64,000 nucleotides of DNA from Flavobacteriales bacterium UBA852 (GCA_002295925.1 DBGO01000001.1:20735-84734), one strand, 5' to 3'. Shown: positions 8,167-17,350, counted from the stretch's first letter. Numbers and translations are program-made. The notes: a model not told the origin generated them from the letters alone.

Positions 8167-9144
8167 ATGAAAAAAATTTACTTATTAGGATTATCATTGG
8201 TAACCTTAGGAGCATTTGCGCAAAGAACTGCTCAAATTGAAAAAGTTTATCCAAAACAAATCAAAGATAATAACGTAAAAACACCAACTGATACTTTATG
8301 GGGGAATTCTGTATTTGCAGGGCCTACTTTTTATAGTTCTCAAAACGGTGGTTATGTGTTTGGTGTGAATGGATATGGAGATTATCAAAAAGCACAACAG
8401 TTTTTAGCTATGAATGATTTAGCAGTAGAAGGTGCTGTTTTATGGTTTGGAGCAAAAGAATATACATCGAACATGCCTTCTTCAAAAGTAGTTGTATGGG
8501 TTTCTGATATGAGTGGTACCGGAACAACAACTGCAGGTTCAGGGATGCCTGCTCCTGGCACACCTGCTCAAACTTCGGATATAACAATTGCGAATTTGGA
8601 TACTGCTAATTTTAACTTTGTAAACTTTACAACTCCTTATTTTGTGTCTGGAGGTTTGGACTTTTCTGTAGGTATTGATTTAAGAAATGTTGCAGCAGGC
8701 GATACAACAGGGTTAGTTTCTTCTACAGATGGAACTGTTGATGTTGATGAGATGAGTTGGGAACAATGGAATGATAATACATGGCATACAATTAAAGAAG
8801 CATGGCAAGGATTAAATGTTGATTTAGCAATCTTCCCAATTGTTGATAATAACGCAGTTGGTATCGAAGAAGCTGCAGGCATCAATGGTGTTAAATTTGT
8901 AACATTCCCAAATCCAGCGGTTGACCAAGTAAATGTAACTTACAATTTTGATAATGCTTTTGAAAAAGCATCTTTAGAAATTTACACAATAGATGGAAAA
9001 TTAGTAGTTTCAAATAACTTAAATAACCTTTCTCAAGGAACTTATACTACATCAATCAATACATCAAAATTAGCTAAAGGAACTTACTTTGTAGCAATTT
9101 CTGCTGATGGGAACAAAGTTTTCCAAAAATTAGTAATTGAATAA
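8167..9144 (+). CDS. T9SS type A sorting domain protein (paralogue of the next gene)
   Basis: This is a 325-residue secreted protein. It has a signal peptide (MKKIYLLGLSLVTLGAFAQ, cleavage after AFAQ), a middle region of unknown fold and a C-terminal T9SS type A domain of about 75 residues. The sorting domain contains the usual FPNPAVDQVNVTY start, a GKLV turn and the KGTYFVAISADGNKVFQKLVIE end, cited here as start and end only. The C-terminal domain should direct transport through type IX secretion to the surface or medium. The middle region (GGYVFGVNGYGDYQKAQQF, VEGAVLWFGAKEY) is clearly related to the following gene. I recognise no enzymatic motif. The run of a duplicated pair suggests surface or matrix proteins. 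Confidence 0.85.
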   Translation: MKKIYLLGLSLVTLGAFAQRTAQIEKVYPKQIKDNNVKTPTDTLWGNSVFAGPTFYSSQNGGYVFGVNGYGDYQKAQQFLAMNDLAVEGAVLWFGAKEYTSNMPSSKVVVWVSDMSGTGTTTAGSGMPAPGTPAQTSDITIANLDTANFNFVNFTTPYFVSGGLDFSVGIDLRNVAAGDTTGLVSSTDGTVDVDEMSWEQWNDNTWHTIKEAWQGLNVDLAIFPIVDNNAVGIEEAAGINGVKFVTFPNPAVDQVNVTYNFDNAFEKASLEIYTIDGKLVVSNNLNNLSQGTYTTSINTSKLAKGTYFVAISADGNKVFQKLVIE

Positions 9145-9166
9145 ACTTACCGTTTATCATATATTT

Positions 9167-9196
9167 AAGCCGATTATTAATTTAATCGGCTTTTTT
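9167..9196 (+). terminator. Rho-independent terminator
   Basis: A 10-bp stem (AAGCCGATTA pairing with TAATCGGCTT, 9167-9176 and 9183-9192) is followed by a T-rich tract, just after the first T9SS paralogue. Confidence 0.85.
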
Positions 9197-9207
9197 ATTT
9201 TCATTTT

Positions 9208-9237
9208 TTTGTTTTTCAAATCAAATGATTAAATTCG
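9208..9237 (+). promoter_or_regulatory. Bacteroidota-type promoter TTTG-N18-TAAATTCG
   Basis: TTTG at 9208-9211 and TAAATTCG at 9230-9237 have near-ideal spacing for the phylum's sigma factor, 28 bases upstream of the next ATG. Each T9SS paralogue therefore has its own promoter and terminator. Confidence 0.6.
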
Positions 9238-9265
9238 TATCCGAAAATCTAAAAAATAATTAATT

Positions 9266-10312
9266 ATGAAAAAAATTTACACAATTGCTTTAGCTACACT
9301 TTTTAGTGGCTCAATGATGGCACAAGCCGGAAAAGCAGAAATTAAAGAAACTAAAACTATTACCAATGTAAATATTAAAGGTGGTAATAATTCAAAAACG
9401 CCTACTGATACCACAGGGTGGTCCGGTAGCGGTAACTTTTTACCTGATTTCGCCGTAGGCGGTCAAGTAGTGTTTTACAGCTATACCGGCGGTGGTTATG
9501 TTTATGGTAACAACAAAGATGGTGTTAACTACTGTGCACAAGGTTATACAAACCTAACTGGTGGTGATGTTAATGTAGAAGGTGTATTATTGTGGTTTGG
9601 TGCAAAATACAACAATGACCAAACATCTTCAATGTCTGTTGAAATTTGGGAAATGGCAGCAAACTCTGCTTTAAATGACGATGGAAACGGTAGTCCTGCA
9701 TTGGTATCTCCTGGACCATCAGTAATGAAAGGAAGTGAAACATTGTTATTAAGTGCGGCTGATACTGCATGGCCTAACATTACTCCACTTACTTTTACAA
9801 ATCCTGTTCAGATATGTGGTGGCGTTGATTTCGCAATTGCAGTAAATACTGCAGATTTAGCTTCTAAAGGAGATACCGTAGGTTTAATCTCTGACCAAAA
9901 TGGAGAAGGTATGGAGTATGCATTCCATAATTACAACGGTAGCTGGTATGTTACTAACTTCTTATTTGGAGGAAATTTAAATAATAATATTGCATTATTT
10001 GCTGTTGTTGATGCAAATTATGTTTGTGCAGGTACTGAGGAGTATATGAATGGTGTTCAATTAAGTACTTATCCAAACCCTGCAACTGATCAAATTACTA
10101 TTTCTTTTGGTTTACAAAAATCATTTAATAAAGTAAATGTATCAGTAGTAGATGTTACAGGTAAAATGGTAAAAGAATTTAATTATTCTTCAATGAATCC
10201 AGGAGTATTTAACGAAACACTTGATGTTTCAAACTTACCGGCAGGAACATATTTCTACTTTATTAATGCTGACGGAAGCCGTTTAGCTAAAAAATTCGTT
10301 GTTACAAAATAA
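9266..10312 (+). CDS. T9SS type A sorting domain protein (paralogue of the previous gene)
   Basis: This 348-residue secreted protein has a signal peptide (MKKIYTIALATLFSGSMMAQ) and the same middle region as its upstream neighbour. Matching blocks are GGYVYGNN, VEGVLLWFGAKYNND, SSMSVEIWEM and a DTVGLISDQNG block parallel to DTTGLVSSTDG. The C-terminal type A sorting domain starts at TYPNPATDQITISF. Similarity over the whole length shows a tandem duplication followed by divergence. The extra length lies in the N-terminal half of the middle region. No catalytic motif is seen. It is likely a surface-attached or released protein. A strong terminator follows immediately. Confidence 0.85.
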   Translation: MKKIYTIALATLFSGSMMAQAGKAEIKETKTITNVNIKGGNNSKTPTDTTGWSGSGNFLPDFAVGGQVVFYSYTGGGYVYGNNKDGVNYCAQGYTNLTGGDVNVEGVLLWFGAKYNNDQTSSMSVEIWEMAANSALNDDGNGSPALVSPGPSVMKGSETLLLSAADTAWPNITPLTFTNPVQICGGVDFAIAVNTADLASKGDTVGLISDQNGEGMEYAFHNYNGSWYVTNFLFGGNLNNNIALFAVVDANYVCAGTEEYMNGVQLSTYPNPATDQITISFGLQKSFNKVNVSVVDVTGKMVKEFNYSSMNPGVFNETLDVSNLPAGTYFYFINADGSRLAKKFVVTK

Positions 10313-10331
10313 TTTTATTTTTACAACTCTC

Positions 10332-10364
10332 AAAAACGCTCCCGATTTCGGGAGCGTTTTTTTA
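10332..10364 (+). terminator. Rho-independent terminator
   Basis: AAAACGCTCCCGA pairs with TCGGGAGCGTTTT around a very short loop and is followed by a T-run. It overlaps the first possible start (10364) of cysQ, an argument for the later start. Confidence 0.9.
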
Positions 10365-10387
10365 TGCAAAATAATTACCTTTGGTGT

Positions 10388-11176
10388 ATGGAAAAATATT
10401 TACCCTTAGCTATAGAAGCCGCTGTTAAAGCCGGCATCGAAACACTTAAAATTTATGACACTGATTTCGATGTGTATGAGAAACAAGATGCCTCACCGCT
10501 CACCGAAGCCGACAAAGCATCGCACAATATTATTATGTCCTTTTTGCAACAAACCGGTATTCCTGTTTTAAGCGAGGAAGGAAAAGAAATGTCCTACGAG
10601 CAGCGACAAAATTGGCAAAATTTATGGATTGTTGACCCACTTGACGGAACCAAAGAATTTATCAAAAAAAATGGGGAGTTTACAATCAATATTGCTTTAA
10701 TAGAAAACCAAAAGCCGGTTTTAGGCGTAATTTACGTGCCTGTTCTTAAAACATTATATTTCGGTTCAAAAAAATCCGGAGCATTCAAAGTAGAAGAAGT
10801 TGAAGTTTTTAATTGGCAAGAAATAGAAAAAAACAAAATTAAAATTCCTGTCAACGAAGAACGTCCTTATACTGTCGTGGCAAGTCGCTCGCATTTAAGT
10901 TCCGAAACATCAGATTATATTGCTGAAGTGGAAAAAAATCATGGAAATATTGAAACCCTTTCGCGAGGAAGTTCACTAAAGCTTTGTATGATTGCCGAAG
11001 GTAAAGCCGATGAGTATCCGCGTTTTGCGCCTACAATGGAATGGGATACAGCTGCAGGGCAAGCAATTATTGAGGCTTCGGGTGGAGAAGTAATTGATTG
11101 GGAAACCAAACAGCCTATGTTGTATAATCGTGAAAACCTGTTGAATAATTGGTTTTTGGCTAAGCGTAAATTTTAA
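10388..11176 (+). CDS. cysQ: 3'(2'),5'-bisphosphate nucleotidase (CysQ), inositol monophosphatase superfamily
   Basis: This cytoplasmic Mg-dependent phosphatase should hydrolyse 3'-phosphoadenosine 5'-phosphate to AMP. Family motifs are visible: the metal-binding SEEG (62-65), VDPLDGTKEF (82-91) and the distal EWDTAAGQAI. The specificity-type NGEFTINIALIE follows the DPLDGT motif, as in CysQ. With the start at ATG 10388 (MEKYLPLAIEAA) the length is 262 residues, normal for the family. An in-frame ATG at 10364 lies in the tail of the previous terminator and is less likely. PAP is made when PAPS donates sulfate. A sulfotransferase (37802) lies in this window, though the two are not linked in an operon. 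Confidence 0.88.
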   Translation: MEKYLPLAIEAAVKAGIETLKIYDTDFDVYEKQDASPLTEADKASHNIIMSFLQQTGIPVLSEEGKEMSYEQRQNWQNLWIVDPLDGTKEFIKKNGEFTINIALIENQKPVLGVIYVPVLKTLYFGSKKSGAFKVEEVEVFNWQEIEKNKIKIPVNEERPYTVVASRSHLSSETSDYIAEVEKNHGNIETLSRGSSLKLCMIAEGKADEYPRFAPTMEWDTAAGQAIIEASGGEVIDWETKQPMLYNRENLLNNWFLAKRKF

Positions 11177-11208
11177 ACTAAAAATACTTTTCAAAACATA
11201 AAAAATTC

Positions 11209-11216
11209 TACATTTG
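11209..11216 (+). promoter_or_regulatory. -7 box TACATTTG upstream of gdhA
   Basis: This matches TAnnTTTG, 27 bases upstream of the gdhA ATG. Confidence 0.5.
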
Positions 11217-11243
11217 TTTACTCTTTTTTAAACTTATAAATAA

Positions 11244-12602
11244 ATGGAAACAGCATTAGACCCAAAAGTTCAAGAATTCATGGATAAAGTGCAAGCCAAA
11301 TATGCACACGAACCTGAATTTGTTCAAGCCGTACAAGAAGTGGCTGAAGTTATTGTTCCTTATGTTGAGGAAAACAAAAAATACAAAGACGCTAAAATAT
11401 TGGAACGTATGATTGTTCCCGAGCGCGTATTTATTTTCAGAGTGCCGTGGTTAGACGATAAAGGAGAATATCAAATTAATACAGGTTACCGTATTCAAAT
11501 GAACAGTGCCATAGGACCATACAAAGGTGGATTACGTTTTCATCCTTCAGTAAATTTGAGTATTCTTAAATTTTTGGCTTTTGAGCAAGTATTTAAAAAC
11601 TCATTAACCACGTTACCAATGGGTGGCGGAAAAGGTGGTTCCGATTTCGATCCAAAAGGAAAATCAGACAATGAAGTAATGAAATTTTGCCAATCATTCA
11701 TGACCGAATTACAAAAACACATTGGTGCAGATACCGATGTACCTGCCGGAGATATTGGCGTTGGAGCGCGTGAAGTAGGTTATTTGTTTGGTCAATATAA
11801 AAGATTGCGCGACGAATTTACAGGCGTGCTTACAGGTAAAGGATTAGAATTTGGCGGAAGTTTAATTCGTCCCGAAGCAACAGGTTACGGCTGTGTATAT
11901 TTTGCCGAAGAAATGCTCACATTTGCCGGCGATGAATTAAAAGGAAAAACGGTTGTTATTTCCGGTTCGGGTAATGTGGCGCAATATGCCTGCGAAAAAG
12001 CAACGCAGTTAGGTGCAAAAGTGGTTACTCTTTCCGATTCGTCCGGTTTTGTTTACGACCCCAATGGAATAGATGCTGAAAAATTGGCTTTTATTATGGA
12101 GTTGAAAAACGTAAAACGAGGTCGTATTAAAGAATATGCCGAAGCATTTGATGGTGTTGAATATTACGAAGGAGAAAAACCATGGGGAATAAAATGTGAT
12201 GTAGCCATGCCTTGTGCCACTCAAAATGAATTGAATGGAGAAGCTGCGCAAACATTGGTAAACAATGGTTGTATTTGTGTTGCCGAAGGTGCAAATATGC
12301 CTTCTACACCCGAAGCAATTCACGTGTTTGAACAAAATAAAATCTTGTATGCGCCGGGCAAAGCATCAAATGCCGGTGGAGTTGCTGTTTCAGGTTTGGA
12401 AATGAGCCAAAACTCTAACCGCATTGCTTGGACAGCAGAAGAGGTTGATTACAAATTGAAACTAATAATGCAAAGTATTCATCAAACTTGCGTAAAATAC
12501 GGAAAAGAAGAGCATTCTGATTTTGTAGATTATGTAAAAGGTGCCAATATCGGCGGTTTTGTTAAAGTTGCCGACGCAATGCTTGCACAAGGATTGGTTT
12601 AA
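11244..12602 (+). CDS. gdhA: NADP-specific glutamate dehydrogenase
   Basis: This 452-residue hexameric-type enzyme interconverts 2-oxoglutarate plus ammonia with glutamate. Sequence landmarks are GPYKGGLRFHPSVN (substrate-binding Lys), PMGGGKGGSDFDPKGKSD with the catalytic Lys region, the ADTDVPAGDIGVG loop, and the dinucleotide site VISGSGNVAQYACEKA followed by LSDSSGFVYDPNG, which fits NADP preference. Length and layout match the E. coli-type GdhA of about 447 residues. Start ATG 11244 has a TACATTTG promoter box upstream and a terminator downstream, so it is monocistronic. It probably assimilates ammonia, or deaminates when amino acids are the carbon source. Confidence 0.95.
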   Translation: METALDPKVQEFMDKVQAKYAHEPEFVQAVQEVAEVIVPYVEENKKYKDAKILERMIVPERVFIFRVPWLDDKGEYQINTGYRIQMNSAIGPYKGGLRFHPSVNLSILKFLAFEQVFKNSLTTLPMGGGKGGSDFDPKGKSDNEVMKFCQSFMTELQKHIGADTDVPAGDIGVGAREVGYLFGQYKRLRDEFTGVLTGKGLEFGGSLIRPEATGYGCVYFAEEMLTFAGDELKGKTVVISGSGNVAQYACEKATQLGAKVVTLSDSSGFVYDPNGIDAEKLAFIMELKNVKRGRIKEYAEAFDGVEYYEGEKPWGIKCDVAMPCATQNELNGEAAQTLVNNGCICVAEGANMPSTPEAIHVFEQNKILYAPGKASNAGGVAVSGLEMSQNSNRIAWTAEEVDYKLKLIMQSIHQTCVKYGKEEHSDFVDYVKGANIGGFVKVADAMLAQGLV

Positions 12603-12633
12603 TTAAAACTATTTCTGAAAATTATATTAAATT

Positions 12634-12664
12634 AGTCGTCGGTTGCAAAATCGGCGACTTTTTT
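12634..12664 (+). terminator. Rho-independent terminator after gdhA
   Basis: An 11-bp stem with two G-T pairs (12634-12644 with 12649-12659) is followed by six T residues. Confidence 0.8.
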
Positions 12665-12694
12665 GTTTAATCAATAAAAATAAAAATTGATATT

Positions 12695-13885
12695 ATGATA
12701 GGAAAATTTCAAGAACAACTGCAAAAAGAATTACAAGAAATTAAAGAGGCAGGATTGTATAAAGAAGAGCGAATAATTGTTTCGCCACAAGGCGCCGAAG
12801 TAGAAATCAATACCGGTGAAAAAGTAATTATAGTGTGTGCCAACAATTATTTGGGATTGTCATCACATCCAAAAGTAATAGAAGGTGCAAAAAACACTTT
12901 GGATAAAAGAGGTTATGGAATGTCCTCTGTACGTTTTATTTGCGGTACGCAAGATATTCATAAAGAACTGGAAAAAAGTATCGCCGATTTCTTGGGAATG
13001 GAAGACAGCATTTTGTATGCCGCCGCTTTTGATGCCAACGGGGGCGTTTTTGAACCGTTGTTTACAGCCGAAGACGCTATTATTTCAGATGAATTAAACC
13101 ATGCATCGATTATCGACGGTGTTCGCTTATGTAAGGCACAGCGTTACCGTTACAAACATTCGGATATGAATGATTTGGAAGAACAATTGAAAAAAGCCCA
13201 AGCACAACGAAACCGTATAATTGTTACCGACGGTGTTTTTTCTATGGATGGCGACATTGCCAAGTTGAATGAAATTTGCGATTTGGCCGAAAAATATGAT
13301 GCATTGGTTATGGTAGATGATAGTCACGCTACCGGATTTATCGGTAAAACAGGACGAGGAACACACGAATACCACAATGTGATGGGGCGTGTAGATATTA
13401 TTACCGGAACTCTGGGTAAAGCCCTTGGAGGTGCAATGGGCGGATTTACGGCTGCCAAAAAAGAAATTGTTGAAATGTTGCGTCAACGTTCGCGACCCTA
13501 TTTATTTTCTAATTCACTTTCACCAGCCATTGTAGGCGCTTCATTAGAAGTGTTTAAGTTGTTGAGTGCTACAACCGAATTACGCGATAAATTAGAGTGG
13601 AACACCAACTATTTTAAAGAAAAAATAAAATCGGCAGGGTTTGATATAAAAGAAGGCGATTCGCCAATTGTCCCTATTATGCTTTATGATGCTAAACTTT
13701 CGCAAGAGTTTGCCAATAAATTATTAGAAAAAGGCGTTTACGCTATAGGATTCTTTTATCCGGTAGTGCCGAAAGAAAAAGCCCGGATTCGTGTGCAAAT
13801 TTCTGCCGCTCACGAGCAACATCACTTAGATAAAGCAGTAGATGCATTTATTGCCGTTGGTAAAGAATTAGGTGTGATAAATTAA
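12695..13885 (+). CDS. kbl: Glycine C-acetyltransferase (2-amino-3-ketobutyrate CoA ligase)
   Basis: This 396-residue PLP enzyme of the alpha-oxoamine synthase family cleaves 2-amino-3-ketobutyrate with CoA to glycine and acetyl-CoA, the second step of threonine degradation. Characteristic features are CANNYLGLSSHP at the substrate pocket, the SSVRFICGTQDIHKELE segment typical of Kbl, DDSHATGFIGKTGRG, and the PLP lysine in TGTLGKALGGAMGG. Length is exactly that of E. coli Kbl (398). Threonine dehydrogenase is not in the window. Glycine produced here would feed GcvP. A hairpin terminator follows. Confidence 0.93.
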   Translation: MIGKFQEQLQKELQEIKEAGLYKEERIIVSPQGAEVEINTGEKVIIVCANNYLGLSSHPKVIEGAKNTLDKRGYGMSSVRFICGTQDIHKELEKSIADFLGMEDSILYAAAFDANGGVFEPLFTAEDAIISDELNHASIIDGVRLCKAQRYRYKHSDMNDLEEQLKKAQAQRNRIIVTDGVFSMDGDIAKLNEICDLAEKYDALVMVDDSHATGFIGKTGRGTHEYHNVMGRVDIITGTLGKALGGAMGGFTAAKKEIVEMLRQRSRPYLFSNSLSPAIVGASLEVFKLLSATTELRDKLEWNTNYFKEKIKSAGFDIKEGDSPIVPIMLYDAKLSQEFANKLLEKGVYAIGFFYPVVPKEKARIRVQISAAHEQHHLDKAVDAFIAVGKELGVIN

Positions 13886-13904
13886 TTTCAGGACTAACAA
13901 GTTT

Positions 13905-13931
13905 AAAAAGAGGGCGTAAAGCCCTCTTTTT
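13905..13931 (+). terminator. Rho-independent terminator after kbl
   Basis: AAAGAGGGC-GTAAA-GCCCTCTTT followed by T residues is a strong hairpin. Confidence 0.9.
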
Positions 13932-13969
13932 CTATTCAAAACCCGAAACTTTAAAACTAAACATTGCAT

Positions 13970-13977
13970 TACATTTG
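13970..13977 (+). promoter_or_regulatory. -7 box TACATTTG upstream of the FadL-type porin
   Basis: This matches TAnnTTTG, 53 bases upstream of the ATG at 14030. The following GDSL lipoprotein is probably read from the same promoter. Confidence 0.45.
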
Positions 13978-14029
13978 TATTGTAAAATACATTACTTTTA
14001 AACGCTAAATTTTAAAAAAGACAATTACT

Positions 14030-15313
14030 ATGAAGAAAAAATGGTTATTAGGTATGATGTTGGCTCCGGCTTTAACATTTGCCGGTGGATTCCAACTCAA
14101 CTTACAAGGAGCCAAAGCCGTGGGGCTTGGTGGTGCATTTACAGGTTGGGCAAATGATGCCAGTTCGGTATTTTTCAATCCCGGTGGTATGACACAATTA
14201 AGTGGTCACAATTTATACTTGGGTGTACAATATGTTACGCCAAGTGTATCGTTACAAACCGATTTATCGGACAATATCAATCAAACAACAGGAAGTTCAA
14301 ATCCTGTACAGTTTTATTATGTAGGAAAATTAAACAGCGAAAAATTAGATAAATTACGCTTTGGAATGTTGGTAAACAATCAATTTGGTTCTTCATCTTC
14401 TTTTGAAGATTCTTGGGAAGGACGATATATTGTACAAAACATTTCGTTAAAAACATTTATGTATCAACCTACTGTTGCTTATCAGTTGCATGATAAATTC
14501 AGTATCGGAGCAGGTTTTGTTTATACATCGGGAAGTTTTAGTTATGAAAAAGCAGTTCCTGTTGCATCTTCAAGTTCTGATTACGGAAAAGCACATTTAG
14601 AAGGTTCGGGAAAAGCAACCGGATTTAATGTAGGTGCATTTTCTACAATAATAGATAATGATGAATTGACAATTTCTGCCGGAGTAAATTACCGATCTAA
14701 ATTAAAATTAGATTTAACTTCCGGTACAGCTCAATTTACTGATATTCCTTCATCATTAGAATATCAATTTCCATCTGAAACCGGATTTACTTCTTCATTA
14801 ACACTTCCAAGTGTGTTTACTTTTGGATTTAGAGTAACTAAGCACCTAAATGAAGACATGGATATTTCGTTAGTTTATGATTACAACCAAACCGGATGGA
14901 GCAGTTATGATACTTTAAGTTTTGATTTTGAAAATGAAGATACTCCCGACAGTAAAACAGTAAAAAACTGGCAAAATACGCCAACACACCGTATTGGGGT
15001 TGCATTGGATTATAAAGAAACCATTTCTGTAAGAGCAGGCTTATATATTGATAAAACGCCCATTGAAGATGGATACGTATCACCTGAGTTGCCTGATGCC
15101 GACCAAACAGCTTATACTGCAGGATTTTCTTACAAAGTAAATGATATGTTTACTTTTGATTTTTCATTCATTCGCCAAAGCAGTGAGCGTACAGCTTCAT
15201 TGGATGCCGCCAATTTCAACGCTTCGTACAGAAGAAAAGTAAACGTTTACGGTGTAGGATTAAACTTTACATTTGGAGTAACTGAAGATGCTTCAGCTTC
15301 ATCAATTGAATAA
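14030..15313 (+). CDS. OMPP1/FadL/TodX family outer membrane transport protein
   Basis: This 427-residue outer membrane beta-barrel has a signal peptide (MKKKWLLGMMLAPALTFAGG) followed at once by the FadL-family hallmark: GFQLNLQGAKAVGLGGAF, then ANDASSVFFNPGGM. These residues form the N-terminal hatch that plugs the barrel. The remainder alternates aromatic and polar residues as in barrel strands and ends in FTFGVTEDASASSIE, without the usual terminal aromatic. FadL proteins import long-chain fatty acids or other hydrophobic compounds. The next gene, 28 bases downstream, encodes an SGNH-hydrolase lipoprotein. This gene pair is a known arrangement in Bacteroidota and suggests hydrolysis of lipid esters coupled to uptake. 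Confidence 0.9.
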   Translation: MKKKWLLGMMLAPALTFAGGFQLNLQGAKAVGLGGAFTGWANDASSVFFNPGGMTQLSGHNLYLGVQYVTPSVSLQTDLSDNINQTTGSSNPVQFYYVGKLNSEKLDKLRFGMLVNNQFGSSSSFEDSWEGRYIVQNISLKTFMYQPTVAYQLHDKFSIGAGFVYTSGSFSYEKAVPVASSSSDYGKAHLEGSGKATGFNVGAFSTIIDNDELTISAGVNYRSKLKLDLTSGTAQFTDIPSSLEYQFPSETGFTSSLTLPSVFTFGFRVTKHLNEDMDISLVYDYNQTGWSSYDTLSFDFENEDTPDSKTVKNWQNTPTHRIGVALDYKETISVRAGLYIDKTPIEDGYVSPELPDADQTAYTAGFSYKVNDMFTFDFSFIRQSSERTASLDAANFNASYRRKVNVYGVGLNFTFGVTEDASASSIE

Positions 15314-15341
15314 TTTTAAATCAATCAAAAACTATTGAACT

Positions 15342-16688
15342 ATGAAAAAGTCATTAATATATATATCAGCGGTTTTTGCACTGACATCGTGCTTAAAAAC
15401 CGAATTTGAACCTCGAGAATTAACAGCCGGAGATGCAGATTTTACCAGATATGTTGCCGTAGGTAACTCATTAACTCAAGGGTATCAAGATGGCGGAGTA
15501 CACAACGAATTGGGGCAACAAGAACATTCTTTCCCCGCATTACTTGCCATGCAAATGAAAAAAGTTGAGCCATCAATGGGTGAGTTTACTCAGCCGCTTG
15601 TTACCGGCGATGGTGCCGGGTATAAAAAATTAACCGCTTTAGATCCTGTTGAAGGACCTACAGTTGTTGACGTAGCACCTGATGCCTCTTGGAATTCGTG
15701 GGGAAATAAATCGTTAACGTATAATAATTTAGGTATTTCAGGAATTCGTTTAATCGACTGTATTGGACGTAATGCAACTGAACGTACAATCAATCATATT
15801 ATATTGGGTGGAAATTCCTTAATTCCGGGATGGAATGGACAAACGGGAGAGCCAATCAATCCGTATGCCCGTTTCTTAGATTTTGGATCTACATTGTCAC
15901 CTGTAGAATATGTTGACCATATTCGCAACAGTAATGCTACATTTTTCACTTGCTGGTTAGGTAATAATGATGTATTGGGTTGGGCAACTGCCGGAGGTAT
16001 AACAAATGTTACATCTATACCATTAGTAGGAGATATTGTTATTTCACGTCTTACTCCGGTTGATGAGTTTAGAGAAAAATACGATTCAGTATTAACTATT
16101 TTCAAAAAGATGGGAGCGCAAGGTGTTGTAGCAACGTTGCCTGATGTTTCTTCAATTCCGTTTTTTAATACAATTACCTTAGAAACATATGCGATTAAAA
16201 AAACAATGGAAGATAATAACCTTTCGGATTTTTGGATTGAGGACAGTACAGGTACTGTACGTCCATTAGTGCCAGGTAAAGATTTAATTTTACTTACTGC
16301 AACAGATACAATATCTGCAGGTTATGGTTTTTCACCTTTACAACCATTGCCAAATGCTTATGTGCTGGATGAAGGTGAGGTAAACCGTGTTAGAGCACAT
16401 ACGCAGTCGTTAAACAGTGTAATTAAAAGTTTAGCTTCCAACTATGGTTTTGGAGTAGTGGATATGTATTCATTCTTGGGAACGTTAAAAGACGGTTATA
16501 CATTCAATGGTGTAGATTTTAGCGCATCATACATTGAAGGTGGAGCTTTCTCACTTGACGGAGTGCATCCAAATACAAAAGGATATGCAATTGTAGCCAA
16601 TGAATTTATTCGTGTAATAAACGAAACATACGGATCAACTATTCCGCCGGTAGATGTAAATGCTTATAACGGAATTATTTTCCCGTAA
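15342..16688 (+). CDS. SGNH/GDSL-hydrolase family lipoprotein
   Basis: This 448-residue lipoprotein has a lipobox ending in Cys17 (ALTSC). The SGNH blocks can be followed. Block I is AVGNSLTQG, with nucleophile Ser43 and GNSL instead of GDSL. Block III is GNND in CWLGNNDVLG. Block V is SLDGVHPNTKGYAIVANEF, with the catalytic Asp and His. The predicted activity is an esterase or lipase at the outer membrane or cell surface. The long insertion between blocks I and III is usual for the Bacteroidota version of the family. It is co-oriented with the FadL-type porin 28 bases upstream and closed by a perfect palindromic terminator, so the two form an operon. Confidence 0.87.
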   Translation: MKKSLIYISAVFALTSCLKTEFEPRELTAGDADFTRYVAVGNSLTQGYQDGGVHNELGQQEHSFPALLAMQMKKVEPSMGEFTQPLVTGDGAGYKKLTALDPVEGPTVVDVAPDASWNSWGNKSLTYNNLGISGIRLIDCIGRNATERTINHIILGGNSLIPGWNGQTGEPINPYARFLDFGSTLSPVEYVDHIRNSNATFFTCWLGNNDVLGWATAGGITNVTSIPLVGDIVISRLTPVDEFREKYDSVLTIFKKMGAQGVVATLPDVSSIPFFNTITLETYAIKKTMEDNNLSDFWIEDSTGTVRPLVPGKDLILLTATDTISAGYGFSPLQPLPNAYVLDEGEVNRVRAHTQSLNSVIKSLASNYGFGVVDMYSFLGTLKDGYTFNGVDFSASYIEGGAFSLDGVHPNTKGYAIVANEFIRVINETYGSTIPPVDVNAYNGIIFP

Positions 16689-16710
16689 CCGAATAATTAT
16701 TTTAAAGATT

Positions 16711-16744
16711 AAAAACCCTAAACAAATTTGTTTAGGGTTTTTTC
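16711..16744 (+). terminator. Rho-independent terminator
   Basis: This long perfect palindrome, AAAACCCTAAACA pairing with TGTTTAGGGTTTT across AATT, is followed by T residues. Confidence 0.9.
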
Positions 16745-16774
16745 TTTGTCGTATTTTGTAAAAAAAAATAGAAT

Positions 16775-17350
16775 ATGAATATTGCCATATTTGCCTCGGG
16801 AAACGGAAGTAACGCCGAAAACATCTATCATTATTTCAAAAAAAATAATTTACCGGTAACCGTTGCATTAATTGTTACCAATAACCCTAACGCATTTGTT
16901 ATAGAACGTGCCAAAAAAATGAATGTGCCCGTTGAGGTTTTTTATAAAAATGATTTTTACCGGCATCCTGAAAAAATAATTGCCCAACTAAAAAAATATG
17001 CTGTTGATTATATTGTGTTAGCCGGCTTTTTGTTGAAAATTCACCCTGAAATAATACGTGCTTATCCCAATAAAATAATCAATATTCACCCTTCGTTGTT
17101 GCCCAAATTTGGAGGCAAAGGAATGTATGGCGATAACGTGCACAAAGCCGTAATTGAAGCCGGTGAAAAAGAAAGTGGCATTACCATTCATTTTGTCAAT
17201 GAAGAATATGATAAAGGTGAAATTATTGCTCAATATAAAATTGCTGTAAATGAATTGGATACAACTGAGACACTTGCCAAAAAAATTCATAATTTAGAAT
17301 ACAAATATTTCCCCAAAACACTGGAAAAAGTATTTCTTGATGAAAAATAA
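16775..17350 (+). CDS. purN: Phosphoribosylglycinamide formyltransferase
   Basis: This 191-residue enzyme performs the third step of purine synthesis, formylating GAR with 10-formyl-THF. The N-terminal FASGNGSNAENI binds the phosphate. NIHPSLLPKFGGKGMYG contains the catalytic Asn-His pair, and HFVNEEYDKGEII supplies the catalytic Asp. The size is standard. The gene overlaps the next one by 11 bases, so purN, the beta-barrel gene and ubiX form a translationally coupled run although their functions do not obviously match. The start is the ATG at 16775. Confidence 0.94.
   Translation: MNIAIFASGNGSNAENIYHYFKKNNLPVTVALIVTNNPNAFVIERAKKMNVPVEVFYKNDFYRHPEKIIAQLKKYAVDYIVLAGFLLKIHPEIIRAYPNKIINIHPSLLPKFGGKGMYGDNVHKAVIEAGEKESGITIHFVNEEYDKGEIIAQYKIAVNELDTTETLAKKIHNLEYKYFPKTLEKVFLDEK

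Noticed and set aside
8637..8885. Antisense frames within T9SS genes, gcvP, metG and others
   Set aside because: They lie inside well supported genes in other frames, lack initiation signals and have no recognisable domains.
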